64,000 nt of DNA. Origin: Pomphorhynchus laevis (lineage: Eukaryota; Acanthocephala; Palaeacanthocephala; Echinorhynchida; Pomphorhynchidae). The notes under the pieces are model-generated. The model was given only the letters and a program-made list of their open reading frames with translations, was not told the origin of the DNA and searched no databases. Each line of letters starts with the position of its first letter. Positions within the stretch are counted from its first letter, which is position 1. The translations under genes were made by a program, and so were the position numbers. Where the stretch lies: NCBI GenBank assembly GCA_012934845.2, contig WNNJ02002818.1, forward strand, positions 1 to 64,000, given 5' to 3'. Positions 43,985-55,095 of this stretch are shown here, piece after piece.

Positions 43985-45770
43985 TTAATTTAAGGTAATC
44001 AGTAAATTGTCTACATCAAGATCATTTGAAGTAGCAGGATTCAAGATATCTGTGGAAGTTCGAGTGTCGATTCTCCATCCATGCTAGGCACAATCGCTTG
44101 AAGTGCTTTATCGAAGAAGCAGAGACGTCTTCCTCAGGCAACACATTCCACAAGTTAAGGGCGCGATGTGACAGTCGAACGTTGGTGGGCAATTGAGAAT
44201 GGTGCCTATAATACAGCGCTTTCGAGTGACCGCGTAATATCCTACTTCTCAACCTTATAATTTTAGGAGGAAGCCATCAACTTAGTTTACAATCAAATTT
44301 GTTTAACACGAGTCTACTGGCTTCACACCATCCAGTAAGGCAGTCCAGATTGTCCTGTAGTGACTGACAATCGGTAGAAGTACGAACAACAGTCAAAATT
44401 TTTAAATCATCAGCATATTCTAAAACAGGGTTCTTTTAACGCGGGAGCAGGTCATTAAGAAATACAACAAAAAGAAGTGGGCCAATAACATATCATGGAG
44501 GTACACCAGAAAGCACCCTAGAGCTCTTTGAAAGAACACAATAACTCTTACTTGGAATGACCGCAAAGATGAAAAAAATTCTTAATCCACTGAAGGGTCT
44601 GAAAATGGAAACCATAGTGAGCACCCAATAAGACGATACCGTCATGAGAGACACGGTCAAAGACCTTAGAAAAATCCATAAAGACAGTGTCGATAACATG
44701 GACAGAACTCAAGGCGTCCGTCCATTTTTCACGAGTTGTTATTGAAGTAGTTGAACAAAAACGGTCCGGCATAAATCCGTGTTGAGAGTCCGAGAGAATA
44801 CTGTTTTTCTTAAGATGAAGTCGAATATGCTTCGAGGCTGTGTCTAAAAACAAGTTAGATGCTAACAGAGATAAGAAGCTAAATCACGAACCAGAAAAGG
44901 TGCAATATCATCAGGGCCCAGAGAGTCAAATTGCCTCAACGCCAATAATTCACTGTAAATATCATCTACTCCAATCTCTATATCGCAGTCGCGGATAGGA
45001 ACAAGAACCCATTACCAGACGAAATGATTAAAGTCCCTCGTAGAGTTACATGGGACTGCGAAGATCTTTGCTAGATGATAAGCAATATGGGGTTCACTTG
45101 TCAGAACATAATCCAACGCATGAATGGAGTTAATTTATGTCTGAACGTTTTGGAAACTACGAACGTAGGACCAGAATATCTTCGAATTATAATAAATACA
45201 CATTCAATGTTGTTCTCGAATGATTGTCTTTTTTTAATTTTAGCTTCTTACAAAGATTTCGAGAAGCAGTGTACACAATACGAAGAGACGAATCTGTTCT
45301 CGACCTACGCCATAATCTCTTTCGAAATATCAGGGCTGAAGGACCTGATAGTCGAACCAAGGAGAGCGCAACATACCCGATTAAGGTAGCTGCGATAGAG
45401 CGAAAACATTGGACATTCACAACAAGCGGGCTGATAAGTGTTCATTAATTTCTGGAACAGAAGAATTATACGTGCTGATTTCGGTAAAAAAATGCTATTT
45501 GAAGTTGCTTAATGTCAACTTTAGCCCAATTTCTTTCCATGATCTGAGTGAAGGGTGAAGACAGATCGTCGTGGTAAGGTACATACCATGACAGTCAACA
45601 GTGATCACTGTTGCCTACTGGTGGATGATAGCAAATGTTGGAAATATCACCAATAACTTTTGTAAAAACTAAGTCAAGAATATACCGGGATCCGATGTAC
45701 GTAGGATAACAAACATGTTCGGCCAGCATCAAGTAGAAGAGAAGGAAACTACCGGGTTCCTTTTCAATAG
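43985..45770 (-). mobile_element. Second LINE lineage (Jockey/CR1-type), endonuclease to ORF2 end
   Basis: From right to left on the minus strand: endonuclease C-terminus at about 45590-45740 (GSRYILDLVFTKVIGDISNI, PPVGNSDHC), an RT N-terminal linker, then the RT at 44853-44493 (KNSILSDSQHGFMPDRFCST, FMDFSKVFDRVSHDGIVLLG, SSRVLSGVPP). The C-terminal VRLSHRALNLWNVLPEEDVS...SIKHFKRLCLAW is at 44252-44022. Several stops and frame changes. Clearly separate from copies A and B. Confidence 0.75.
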
Positions 45771-47400
45771 TTAGTTCCTTTTCATATAATTTATTACATT
45801 ATTATTTTTATTATTACTACGATATGTTTGAAAAATTACCTCCAAAACATAAAATTGAACTTTATGTTGATACTTTGAGTAAATACTTTGTGTTGATTAC
45901 GCAAATGAGCAATTAGAATCAAACGTATCTATTTATGAAATGAAATTAAAGATCGTATCTCAATTAAAAGGAACAGGCAATTTTTCTCTTAAGATAACCG
46001 CGACAATAGTATCAATAGCAAGGACAATTGCACACCGATTATGTTTTCGTTTGGATAGTATATCGAAATTTATTTAATTAGGAATTTTACAAATCAAACA
46101 TAAAAAATATTTAAATTATTTCATAATTTAAGTATTAGTAATATTAAATATTATAATAAATAATATTAATATATTATTTATATATGTTATTAATATTATT
46201 GATTTGACTTAGCCTCGTGTATAATCATGACTTATTATAAAAGTTTTTAAAGCTATGATATTAATATATTAACACATTGTTTTAAAAGCTACGATATTAA
46301 TAACGCAAATTACTCGAATTTTATTGAAAAATTTTAATCGTAAAATGTTTTATATAATACAATATATAATATAATATTATAATATAATATATTATATATT
46401 ATACAATATATCAATATAATATATTGATAACGATGAAAAATAAAAAAATTTAATTAAAAGTTTAATTAATTTTAATTTTTTTTTAATTTTTGTTCTGAAA
46501 ACAACAAAAATTTACAATTTTAAATGCAATGTAACGCGAAGTTTTTTAATCATTTTGCCGATCTATAAATGTGCATTGATTCTTCAATGTTGTGTATTAA
46601 ATTTAAAATTTTTATAAACTACTGCTTTGTAAATGTTTAAAATTAAAAATGAACATATCGGCAATAGCAAAGTCTTTAAACGAAAAAAATACTAATGTAA
46701 GTGTTATGATTTTAAAGTTTTTCAATAAATGCAAAGAGCAAAGAAAATGACTAAGTTTAAAAGAGATACGATTAAAATGATTGATGAGAGATAATAGGAC
46801 GAAATAAGTGCAATAATGAGTCACTTCTTACACAACTTGGGACGACTTTAGTCGATAATTACATTTATAATGTAAAATCCTTGTTTACATTCGTTCGATG
46901 TAATAGTGGAGCACGCATTCAAATCGTAAATTCGGTTTGAATAAATTTGCGATCTTTTATTCAGAATTGTTTCAGGTTTTAATGCAATTTAATGAAACTT
47001 GTTTATATTCTAAATAGACGTTTAGATTTTTATTATAGATTATTATAAGAATTTTATTATTTTGGCATTATTGTTACTTTTGAAGCCTACTTAATGTTTA
47101 CTAAATATTTGATTTGGAATTTTTATAATTACTTGTAGGAATTTTGGATATTTATTAATTTAATTTTTAGAAACTATTATGGTGCCATTAGATTTTTGTC
47201 TAAATTGTTCGAAGCCATAAAAAGTTATAATTTTTTTGGTTCTTAATTTATTTTGACATTTATAATCACGATGAATGGTTTAAAAAATTCAATAAAATAA
47301 AACGTAAAGCAAGTTTAACGGCTTTTTATTTTTCTATTTAATATAAATTAACTTTAAGAGGGAAAAAAGTTTGAATTTGAAGGTGTTAACACTTTAAAGT
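45771..47400. other. AT-rich intergenic sequence, nothing recognised
   Basis: Over 70% AT by eye with TATAATATT-type simple stretches around 46140-46420. No coding block, repeat family or RNA was recognised. Confidence 0.4.
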
Positions 47401-47589
47401 GTAAACTGTTTCACGTGATCACGTTTAAAAGACTAGTAAATGACCAATAATCAGGTCGCGCAGCACGTGGAGTGAAGGTGATATATCTTTTCATATCTCG
47501 TTTCGCCCTCCGCTCGCTTTAAGCAGCCCCTGTAAAAGAAGCTGCTAGATGGCTTGTTGTAAGTTTAGTCTGAGTCAACTAAACTAGGT
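47401..47589. other. Possible 5' leader of a Penelope-like element
   Basis: Less AT-rich block (GGTCGCGCAGCACGTGGAGT, CGCCCTCCGCTCGCTTTAAG) just ahead of the GIY-YIG segment on the same strand. Assignment is by position only. Confidence 0.3.
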
Positions 47590-48040
47590 GACGACACTGA
47601 AAAAGCAACGTTAAAAATTATGACTTAACAAAAATTACATGTACACGACCATATTGGAAAAATACGTAAGTACTAATGATTCTAATTTTAGATCTTTTAA
47701 ATGTAACAGAAAAAATTGTATAGTTTGTGATGTTATAAATAATATTTGTATTGTAAATAATACTACAAACAAATGCTGTTCGTTAAATATCAATGATAAT
47801 TGTAGCTACAACCCCACATGTGTAATGTATCTAATAAAATGCACATAATATTAAAAACTGTAAATTATTTATTTTAGAACATATTATTGAAGAAAATAAG
47901 ACAATATTAAATCAAAAACTATTAGAAAAAGAAGATTTTTGGATTAAAACGCTTAATTCCATGTACCCATTAGGATTGAATGACGTGGTACAAGGAATTG
48001 ACAGAATTAGTATAATACATAATAAACAACTATATTTTAA
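47590..48040 (+). mobile_element. Penelope-like element: GIY-YIG endonuclease segment
   Basis: The frame from 47639 reads CNRKNCIVCD then NKCCSLNINDNCSYNPTCVM and YLIKC, a cysteine-rich lead-in of the endonuclease. After a break, EDFWIKTLNSMYPLGLND (about 47935-47985) is the conserved end of PLE GIY-YIG domains. It lies upstream of the RT segments at 48840-50275 on the same strand. That is the permuted domain order described for Naiad PLEs. Broken. Confidence 0.75.
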
Positions 48041-48046
48041 CTCTTA

Positions 48047-48265
48047 TTGACGTTATATCACGTACGAAAGAATTTTAGTACAACTTTTTTAATTAACACG
48101 AACAGGAAAGTATAAACATACATGCTTTTTTACAAATTTCGTCAGGAAGCTTAACTCGGAATGCGCCTACCAGACGCCTAGCCTCCAATGAGGCGTTTCG
48201 ACCATAGTATACTCATCACTACTGGGTAGACTCATCAGTATGGCTCTGTAGCTACACAACTTCGA
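48047..48265 (-). repeat. Left arm of a fold-back element
   Basis: Inverted match to 48569-48789 over about 220 bp (shared TTAATTAACACGAACAGGAA, AAGCTTAACTCGGAATGCG, GTAGCTACACAACTTC). Roughly 85-90% identical by eye. Contains a hammerhead-like motif. Confidence 0.85.
48168..48245 (-). ncRNA. Hammerhead ribozyme-like motif, left arm
   Basis: On the minus strand: CCATA, then CTGATGAG (48238-48231), a stem II region (TAGT/ACTA inner pairs, ACC/GGT outer pairs), CGAAAC (GAAAC at 48199-48195), stem III ACGCC/GGCGT (5 bp), the cleavage triplet GTC (48175-48173), then TGGTAGG. Type I order. All invariant core bases are present. Stem I is the weak part: CCA/TGG with two extra bases next to the core. 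Confidence 0.55.
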
Positions 48266-48568
48266 CATTACTAACTCCTCAGTAAACCTCTGAAAGGAAT
48301 TCAATAAGCGCATACTTCTCCACCGGTGACCAACCTTACATCTGGTGGGGTTTGCTAAAGCAGTGGCTTCACATGGCAGCACGTGTGCTGTCGTTCTTTC
48401 CATCGTCAGCTAACTGAGTTTGCAGATCAAGCAACACGCTTGGATACAGCAATTGCAAAGCACGAGTAAAGCTCCAGGGCAAATGCTAAATTTTTTTCGT
48501 CACTCCACATCTTGTGGTTATATGAATTTTAACTCTTGGTGACGTTATTTATTGATGAGTTATTATCG
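48266..48568. other. Spacer of the fold-back element
   Basis: About 300 bp between the arms, no coding frame. Contains GTCAGCTAACTGAGTTTGCAG near 48407-48430, similar to the terminal block of the PLE copies. A GTGACGTTATTT block at 48538-48550 resembles the outer ends of the arms. Confidence 0.5.
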
Positions 48569-48789
48569 ATGAAGTTGTGTAGCTACAGGGCCATACTGAT
48601 GAGACCACCATGTAGTGATGAGTAGACTAAGGTTGAAACGCCCCATTGAGGGCTAGGCGTCCGTGGTATACGCATTCCGAGTTAAGCTTCCCGACGAAGG
48701 TTGTAAAAACATGCAGGTTTATACTTTCCTGTTCGTGTTAATTAAAAAAGTTGTATTGAAAGTCTTTCTCGTTAATATAACGTCACTAG
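48569..48789 (+). repeat. Right arm of a fold-back element
   Basis: Inverted partner of 48047-48265. Ends with TAATATAACGTCA, the reverse of the TGACGTTATAT that opens the left arm. Confidence 0.85.
48588..48668 (+). ncRNA. Hammerhead ribozyme-like motif, right arm
   Basis: CCATA-CTGATGAG (48596-48603), stem II GACC...GGTT with inner TAGT/ACTA, GAAAC (48635-48639), stem III ACGCC/GGCGT, GTC (48659-48661), then CGTGG. The core is complete, as in the left arm. Differences between the two arms fall mostly in loops and stem I. Stem I is again weak. Confidence 0.55.
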
Positions 48790-48839
48790 TATGGTCAATT
48801 ATGGTCAATTTGACAACTCTATTATAATAATCCGTTTAG

Positions 48840-49620
48840 ACGCCAGTCAATAAGTAAATGATTAACGACTATACTAGGCAATTATTCTAATCTGACAACA
48901 AATGTTAATAAAAAATATATACACTAACCATAAACTTTATTAATAAATGTATAGATAACAAATATAGGTAGACTTTTAAATAATTCTAAAAGTAAAGAAA
49001 TAATATGGTCAGATTTAAGTAAATATATTCCTAAAATAAGGTATAAACTGTTACCGCCACTAGGACGGAAAATTTGTAATTATAATAAAGAATTAAAATC
49101 AATATGTAACGATAATATTAGAAACAATGGAAACAGAATGCAATTGCAAAAGTCTTAATTTTGATAAAATAAATGAACATATCTGCACTCATAATCTAGA
49201 ATTAATTGAAAACAATGAATTAAGAAAGCTGCTATCAAAAGGGTATAAATATAGATTAAATAACAACAACGGCAAAAATAAAATTTACAGTTCGTTATAT
49301 AATAACTTAAATGATTACTTTAGTAAGCTGATTAATAGTGAAAGTTCGAATATATCTAAGATAAAAATTTGGAAAGATTATATATTTGATAAAATTAAAA
49401 ATAAAATGAAAATAACAAACAATTATAAAAGGAAAGATAAAATTAATAAAGATATGTATAAAGAACTTACTAAATTAAAGGATAACTATATAATAACAAC
49501 TATTGATAAAGCTAGTAATAACTTTGTCTTCATATGCAAAAAGCTATATTATGATATACTAATGAAAGAGGTTAATTCTAATGATTTAAATGTAAATCCA
49601 ATTAGAATTAATTGGATTTT
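48840..49620 (+). mobile_element. Penelope-like element: linker and RT N-terminal half
   Basis: Continues the element whose endonuclease is at 47590-48040, on the far side of the fold-back insertion. The linker ends in LLPPLGRKICNYNKELKSIC (about 49045-49110). The frame 49127-49705 then carries HICTHNLELIENNELRKLLS and TTIDKASNNFVFICKKLYYD. Broken. It ends at a cluster of inverted duplications (49595-49655). Confidence 0.8.
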
Positions 49621-50275
49621 ATCAATTAATTCTAATTTTCAATTAGAATTAATTGAAAACAATGAATTAGGAAAATGCTATCAAAAGGGTATAAATTTAG
49701 ATTAAATAATAATAACAATAAAAATAAAATTTACAATTCGTTATAAAATGACATCAAAGATTAAAATTTCGAAAATGTTTTGATAAAATTAAAAAGAAAA
49801 TGAAAATAACAAACAATTACAAAAGGAAAGATAAAATTAATAAAGATATGTCTAAAGAACTTACTAAATTAAAGGATAACTATATAATAACAGCTATTGA
49901 TAAAGCTAGTAATAACTTTGTCTTTCATATGCAAAAAGCTTTATTATGATATACTAATGAAAGAAGTTAATTCTAATGATTTAAATGTAAATCCAGCATA
50001 TGAACTTAGTAAGTTGAGTTTAGAAACAATTATTACAAGTCACTGTTCTATAATGGATAAAAATGGTATAAAGGTTGAATTAGATAATAAAACTATACCT
50101 ATATTATATTGGAATCCAAAATTACATAAAAATCCAATAAAACCTAGGTTTATATGTAGTGCGTTTAAATGTACATTAAAACCACTTTCTGTCTATATGA
50201 ATAATAATACTTAAAGTAATTAAAGCACACTTTAAAAAATATTGCAAGGTAATCGAAATTAATACAATCGAAATT
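49621..50275 (+). mobile_element. Penelope-like element, further RT fragment
   Basis: A second partial copy that re-starts in the LELIENNELGK block and runs to ILYWNPKLHKNP and RFICSAFKCTLKPLS (frame 49897-50214). It overlaps in content with the copy before it, so it is a separate insertion or a tandem duplication. Broken. Confidence 0.75.
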
Positions 50276-50281
50276 AAATGG

Positions 50282-50425
50282 TGATCTAAAATCATAATTT
50301 AAAAACGTTAATTTTTTAAATATGGAATTTCAATAAATTCTAAACTTTTATTGAATTTACAATATTCTCGAGCAAATCCGGACGGGAAGTAATTTACATA
50401 TAAATCTGCTCTATAGAGTACGGTA
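50282..50425 (-). repeat. Decayed duplicate of the Par-3-like gene's last exon end
   Basis: Matches 50520-50655 (shared TCTAAACTTTTA, TTGAATTTACAA, CCGGACGG words in the same order), covering the last codons and 3' flank of the gene. It no longer encodes the same residues. Confidence 0.65.
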
Positions 50426-50578
50426 ACTGTGAAAAGCATGCATCTTTAGGAAGTAAATATTATCTATATATAGAATGAAAATAATAAACAAGTATTATTG
50501 AAAAATTAACATTTACATTTTCTAAAATCACGATTTAAAAATGTTAATTTAACAAGTATTCACAAAAAGTCTAAACTT

Positions 50579-50803
50579 TTACTTTGTTGAATTTACAACA
50601 TTCGAAAACGAAACCGGACGGTAATCAGAATATAATGTGCCGTCTTTGAATGCATTTTCTCTATTGAAATAATCAATGTTGTTAGAGTATCCAAGTTTCC
50701 GCCTGTTTGGACACCTTTTTAATGATTTAAATTGTTTGTCAGACAGATTAAAGGATGATTTGTAGCTATCTACGTCACGCACTATTGGAATCCTTTTCGT
50801 GTC
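50579..50803 (-). CDS. baz: Par-3/Bazooka-like gene, last coding exon
   Basis: Opens after AATTTAAG in phase 0 and reads DTKRIPIVRDVDSYKSSFNL, SDKQFKSLKRCPNRRKLGYS, ...GTLYSDYRPVSFSNVVNSTK and TAA. Basic and Tyr/Ser-rich with no domain recognised. It is joined by a 44-bp intron (50804-50847) to the exon at 50848-50932. AATAAA on the minus strand near 50350 lies in the decayed duplicate and could serve as the poly(A) signal. Confidence 0.65.
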   Translation of the reverse strand, partial: DTKRIPIVRDVDSYKSSFNLSDKQFKSLKRCPNRRKLGYSNNIDYFNRENAFKDGTLYSDYRPVSFSNVVNSTK

Positions 50804-50847
50804 CTTAAATTTGTCATCAATTGGATTATATAAATTATTTAGAATAC

Positions 50848-50932
50848 CATTAAATGACCATATTTCTGCGGATTATACATTCCATCATATGACGTTGATC
50901 TAGCTTTAATGCCTTTCTCGGCCAAAAATGGG
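50848..50932 (-). CDS. baz: Par-3/Bazooka-like gene, exon 6 of the window
   Basis: Acceptor ATCGTTTAG (phase 2), donor AATG|GTATTC (phase 0). Reads PFLAEKGIKARSTSYDGMYN then PQKYGHLM. The ARSTSYDG stretch looks like a phosphorylatable basic/serine motif. Frame fits both neighbours. Confidence 0.6.
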
Positions 50933-52881
50933 CTAAACGATTTTAATTGAATGTATTTTCCTTTACATAGTTTATCACATTTTATTGAACATTGCTTTAT
51001 TAATATATGATATATATTACATATATTACATATATATGATTTCACATACATATTAGTATATATTAATATATATAGAGTGCAAATAGTAAAATAATATATA
51101 ACAATATAATGATATTTTTATTATATATTAAATATAAAAATATTATGGTCAACACGGAGAAAATATAAAATATTAATATACAATATTTTCATGTCGATCC
51201 TGCATGATGATATTCATGTAGGACCAAAATACTGATTGATTTCGTGAATTCATAAATTTCCAAATTGTAAATAAAATCTTTACATAATTTGACTAATAAT
51301 TGCGATTTTATTTTAAGCTTATATTTAAATGAAACAACAGCAATTTAAATTTTTATACAAATAAAAAATTCAAAAGTTATAAATTTTACGAATAAAAACA
51401 CTTCAATGGATAAAGAAATTTAAACGAATAAAAAATTATAATGAATAAAAATAACTCATATTATATTTTATACATTCGGCATAATAAATCTAATATTGCA
51501 TATAAATCTTTATCATAATCTTTAGATACCAAGAAGTAAAAAATATTAATAATTTTAATTAATAAATAAAATAATAAAATATTTTAGTTGAATTCTTTGG
51601 AATCCACATGATATTAATTAAAATACAATTGTAAATACAACTTGGTATTATTGTACAAACGCATAGCAATTTATCAAAATTGACAATTAATCTAACATCA
51701 AAATACAAATGCCACAAATGGATATATCTTATAGATAAAAAATGTTAAAATATTCGGCAAACTTAAAAAATATCAATATAGCACTATTAAATTAACATCA
51801 ATGAAGAACAAAATGAAGAAAGTTTAAAGCGGTTTATATTTAAAAAAATTAAAATTTTTTTATCTAAAAATTGCATTTGCATTGCCACCATTTCTTTATT
51901 CGATTATTCGCATTGTTCGAATGTTTAACTTGTACGATGCTTTTCATATCTTACCCAATAAGATATCATCTAATTCAATCTCAAATACTTTTTAACACGT
52001 AAATTTCATAAAGAGCGAAAAATGAAAAAGGTGAACTTTATTTCGATTATTATTGCTTTGTTCGAATGTTTTACGACAACAAAATAGATTTGTAATTAAA
52101 ATATTAAAAATTTTAATATTTATTTTTAATATTTATCTGAAAATTGCATTTGCATTGCCACCATTTCTTTATTGAATTAATAAAGAAATGTATTGAATTT
52201 TCTCGAATGTTTTACTTGTACGATGCTTTTCAAGTAATTAGACAAAACAACGACTTTTCATAAATATTTCAGGTAATTCTTAGCCGAATATTTTGAAGAA
52301 TACGAGTTCTATTAGAATCAAATTAAAAACTTTGGGCTAAATTTGGACGTTTATATTAAACAGTACATACTTACGAGGACAACATTTATATCAAATAATA
52401 TTGTTTTGCTAATAAACAATATTTGCATCTTAAAAATGAATTATTAAATTCAATATACATTCAAGAATCGTTTTTATAAACAAATGTAAATCCATCATTA
52501 TGTATAATTTATTAATAAATAAATTTTATCTTTTATTCAAGTACTTCATCGCCATAAATATCAATATCCATTTTATAAATTATAATAATTAATTATTATT
52601 TATAAATTAATAAATTATATTTTATCTAAGTACTTCAGTGTCATAAATATCAATATCTATGTTATAAAATTTAATTAATATTTTATTTTTTTACTGTCAT
52701 CTATTTTTTGTTTATGCACTTTATGTACATAAAAACAAATATTTATTATTTATTAGTAAATAAATATCAGTAATAACAAATGTTATTTATTAGTAATAAC
52801 AAATACTTATTATTTATTAGTAAATAATAAGAACGTGTAAATTTTGATTTCGAAAAATTATAAATCAAAAATAAAACTCAC
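50933..52881. other. Intron of the Par-3-like gene
   Basis: AT-rich, no coding block. A tandem duplication of about 90 bp (51861-51945 and 52135-52232, shared GCATTTGCATTGCCACCATT) is present. Its second copy has gained a 12-bp inverted repeat at 52162-52190. Confidence 0.55.
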
Positions 52882-53070
52882 ATATCGCGATCGCTACTAA
52901 AGCATAATGTTTGCTTGCTATTATCATTTTCTTTTTGAGAGTTGACTGGCTTTTTTAAACTACTTGTAAGTTTAGCAGATAGTATTTGCCATATACTTTT
53001 TTTTCTTTTACCCCTTAGACAGTGTTCGATAGCGTTGTCAAAATTTTCATGACTTTTAGATCTGTGAATT
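52882..53070 (-). CDS. baz: Par-3/Bazooka-like gene, exon 5 of the window
   Basis: Acceptor TGTATTTTAG (phase 2), donor GATAT|GTGAGT (phase 2). Reads IHRSKSHENFDNAIEHCLRG then KRKKSIWQILSAKLTSSLKK and PVNSQKENDN. The RSKSHENFDNAIEHC stretch resembles the serine-rich SLESLQTAV-type motif found downstream of the PDZ3 region in Par-3. Strongly basic overall. Confidence 0.65.
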
Positions 53071-54663
53071 CTAAAATACAATGCACCTGGTTATTTTGAA
53101 ATTACGCTTTTAAATAAAATTATTTATAAACATAGAACACCTTGCTAATTTATTATTTTTATTAATTATTAATTATGCTAAATAAAAATGACTTATAAAA
53201 TATCGATACAATCAAATAGTGATGTTTTTAAATTATAAGATTTTTTATTGTGGAATAAGAACATTTATGAAATTTAATGATTTTATAAGTAGTAAGTACA
53301 GAAGAATTACAATAAATTGATCATATATTGCTTATTCCTACACAAAATGATGAAAAAAGTAAAAAAGAACTAAAAACTCGATTAATAAATCAATATGTGA
53401 TCATTAATAAACATCCCTGATGATCTACTGAGTACTAACTTTGGCGCAGGATGATGTTAGTAGTGAGTTCGTGTTGCAATATGATCGTGACGATAATCGT
53501 ACACTAGATTGCAAAAACACGTTTAGGATTGAAGCACAGAGCAGCAGTATAACATCCTTACATTTCGCAGATTAATATCCTGCTATGGAAATCTGTTTTG
53601 AAATGTGTCAGACCAGTAAATAGTCTACAAATTCGCAGAAAGGTTTCGTGCAATTTTTCAACGATTAGCTGGATTCTATGTAGACCACTTAATTGTAACT
53701 GCATTTCGAAACGTTAGTGCTCAGTGCATGCACCCTGATGATCCAATGAGTACTAATGTCGGCACATGATGATTTTTGCTGGTATATCGTGTTGCAACTG
53801 GTTCGTGACGATGTTCTTAAACTAGTTTGCAGACACGTGCTTAGGATTAAAGCATAGAGCAGTATAACATCCTTAAATTTCACATGACCTGCTATGGAAA
53901 TATATTTCATAAATGTATATGTGTTATTGTACATATCTGTAGTGGTGAAGCGGGAGCAAAGTAATTGTTCAGTCATATATTTGGATACATCGCACAATCT
54001 TCGTTCCTATTCTAATTTATAATAGTGAACTCTGTGCCAAAACCGAAGTACAGACAACAGAAATGAGGTCCTTTCGTAGCCTGCACGGCTGAAAATTAGA
54101 AATAAATAAGGTTAAGAGCTCGGCTATTCGTCGAGCTGATGGCCGAGCTCGGCGGGTAGGGAAGGTTAATTTATGATTATGGCAAAGAAATGCCTTAATA
54201 AGTATGTTTAAGCTCATCTTTCTGAAGCTGAGCTTAAATTCAGCTTCATAGTTTAAGCAAATCTTAAAACTCTCCTCGGAATGCACCGGGTTATTTGAAA
54301 GTAAGCTTTAATCTGTCATTGAGGATCGGAACGTCTGGAGTTAGTCGATTTGCGGATTGCCTTAATGACCAGACATCCGATCAAGTGGTGAAAACTTTTC
54401 TTTTTTCAAGACAATGCGATAGTATGCAATCTGTCATGAATAATACAATAAGAATATTATAGACTTATCAAAATAATTATAATTATATTAATTATAATTA
54501 TATTAATTATAATTTCACATATAACATATAAATAATATATAATTAATTTATAAATAATTAATAATAATTAATTATAATTAATTATTAATTATAATTAATT
54601 AATAGAGTTCTACAATAGTATAATTTACTAAAAGAAATTTAAGAATTTAAACCTAATAAATAC
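53071..54663. other. Intron of the Par-3-like gene with a direct duplication
   Basis: Segments 53410-53612 and 53726-53930 are diverged direct copies (CCCTGATGATC.A.TGAGTACT, CAGTATAACATCCTTA, CTGCTATGGAAAT). A 9-bp GC-rich hairpin, GAGCTCGGC/GCCGAGCTC, lies at 54116-54150 in otherwise AT-rich DNA. The open frames here are not conserved. Confidence 0.55.
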
Positions 54664-54981
54664 CTTAGAAAGTTATCAGTGCTCTGTTGAGAGATCGAAT
54701 TCGCTATAACAAAATTCGAAATTATAGATGCAATTAAAAGGTTTTGATATTTACATTCATTGTCTAAAACGAAAGGAGCTGGTATAGGAAGATTCTTTTT
54801 AAATAAACTGTATTCATCACAAACTTCTAGTTTTTTATTCGAGCATTGCCCGCTGCTCTGTAATAACGGCAAGTACATGTACAGCTGATTTTCAACAGAG
54901 TTTGGTAGTATTGATGACCTTCTGACTTTTTTACTGACTGTTTTATTGTTTAAATTTGTTTGATGCGATAAATCATTGCTC
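54664..54981 (-). CDS. baz: Par-3/Bazooka-like gene, exon 4 of the window
   Basis: Acceptor GTCTTGCTAG, donor CTAAG|GTATTT (phase 2). Reads SNDLSHQTNLNNKTVSKKVR, RSSILPNSVENQLYMYLPLL, then a hydrophobic-rich NLLIASIISNFVIANSISQQ stretch. No domain recognised. A 317-base uninterrupted frame that joins both neighbours in phase supports it. Confidence 0.65.
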
Positions 54982-55022
54982 CTAGCAAGACAAATAATTA
55001 TGTATTTTGTTTCAAAACTTAC

Positions 55023-55095
55023 TTTAACTGAACATCATCGACTTGACTATCCGATGATAACTTTGATGGGAATTTAATAGTAGATTTCAGCAACC
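55023..55095 (-). CDS. baz: Par-3/Bazooka-like gene, exon 3 of the window
   Basis: A small 73-bp exon. Acceptor ACTGAAG (phase 1), donor TTAAA|GTAAGT. Reads LLKSTIKFPSKLSSDSQVDD then VQLK. The strong donor and phase fit on both sides are the evidence. Confidence 0.6.

Noticed and set aside
45075-45448. Plus-strand open frames of 104 and 74 residues
   Set aside because: They lie over the minus-strand LINE between its endonuclease and RT; no motif supports them.
54017-54286. An 89-residue minus-strand frame as an extra Par-3-like exon
   Set aside because: Exons on either side already join in phase without it, and the frame lies over a GC-rich hairpin with no conserved motif.
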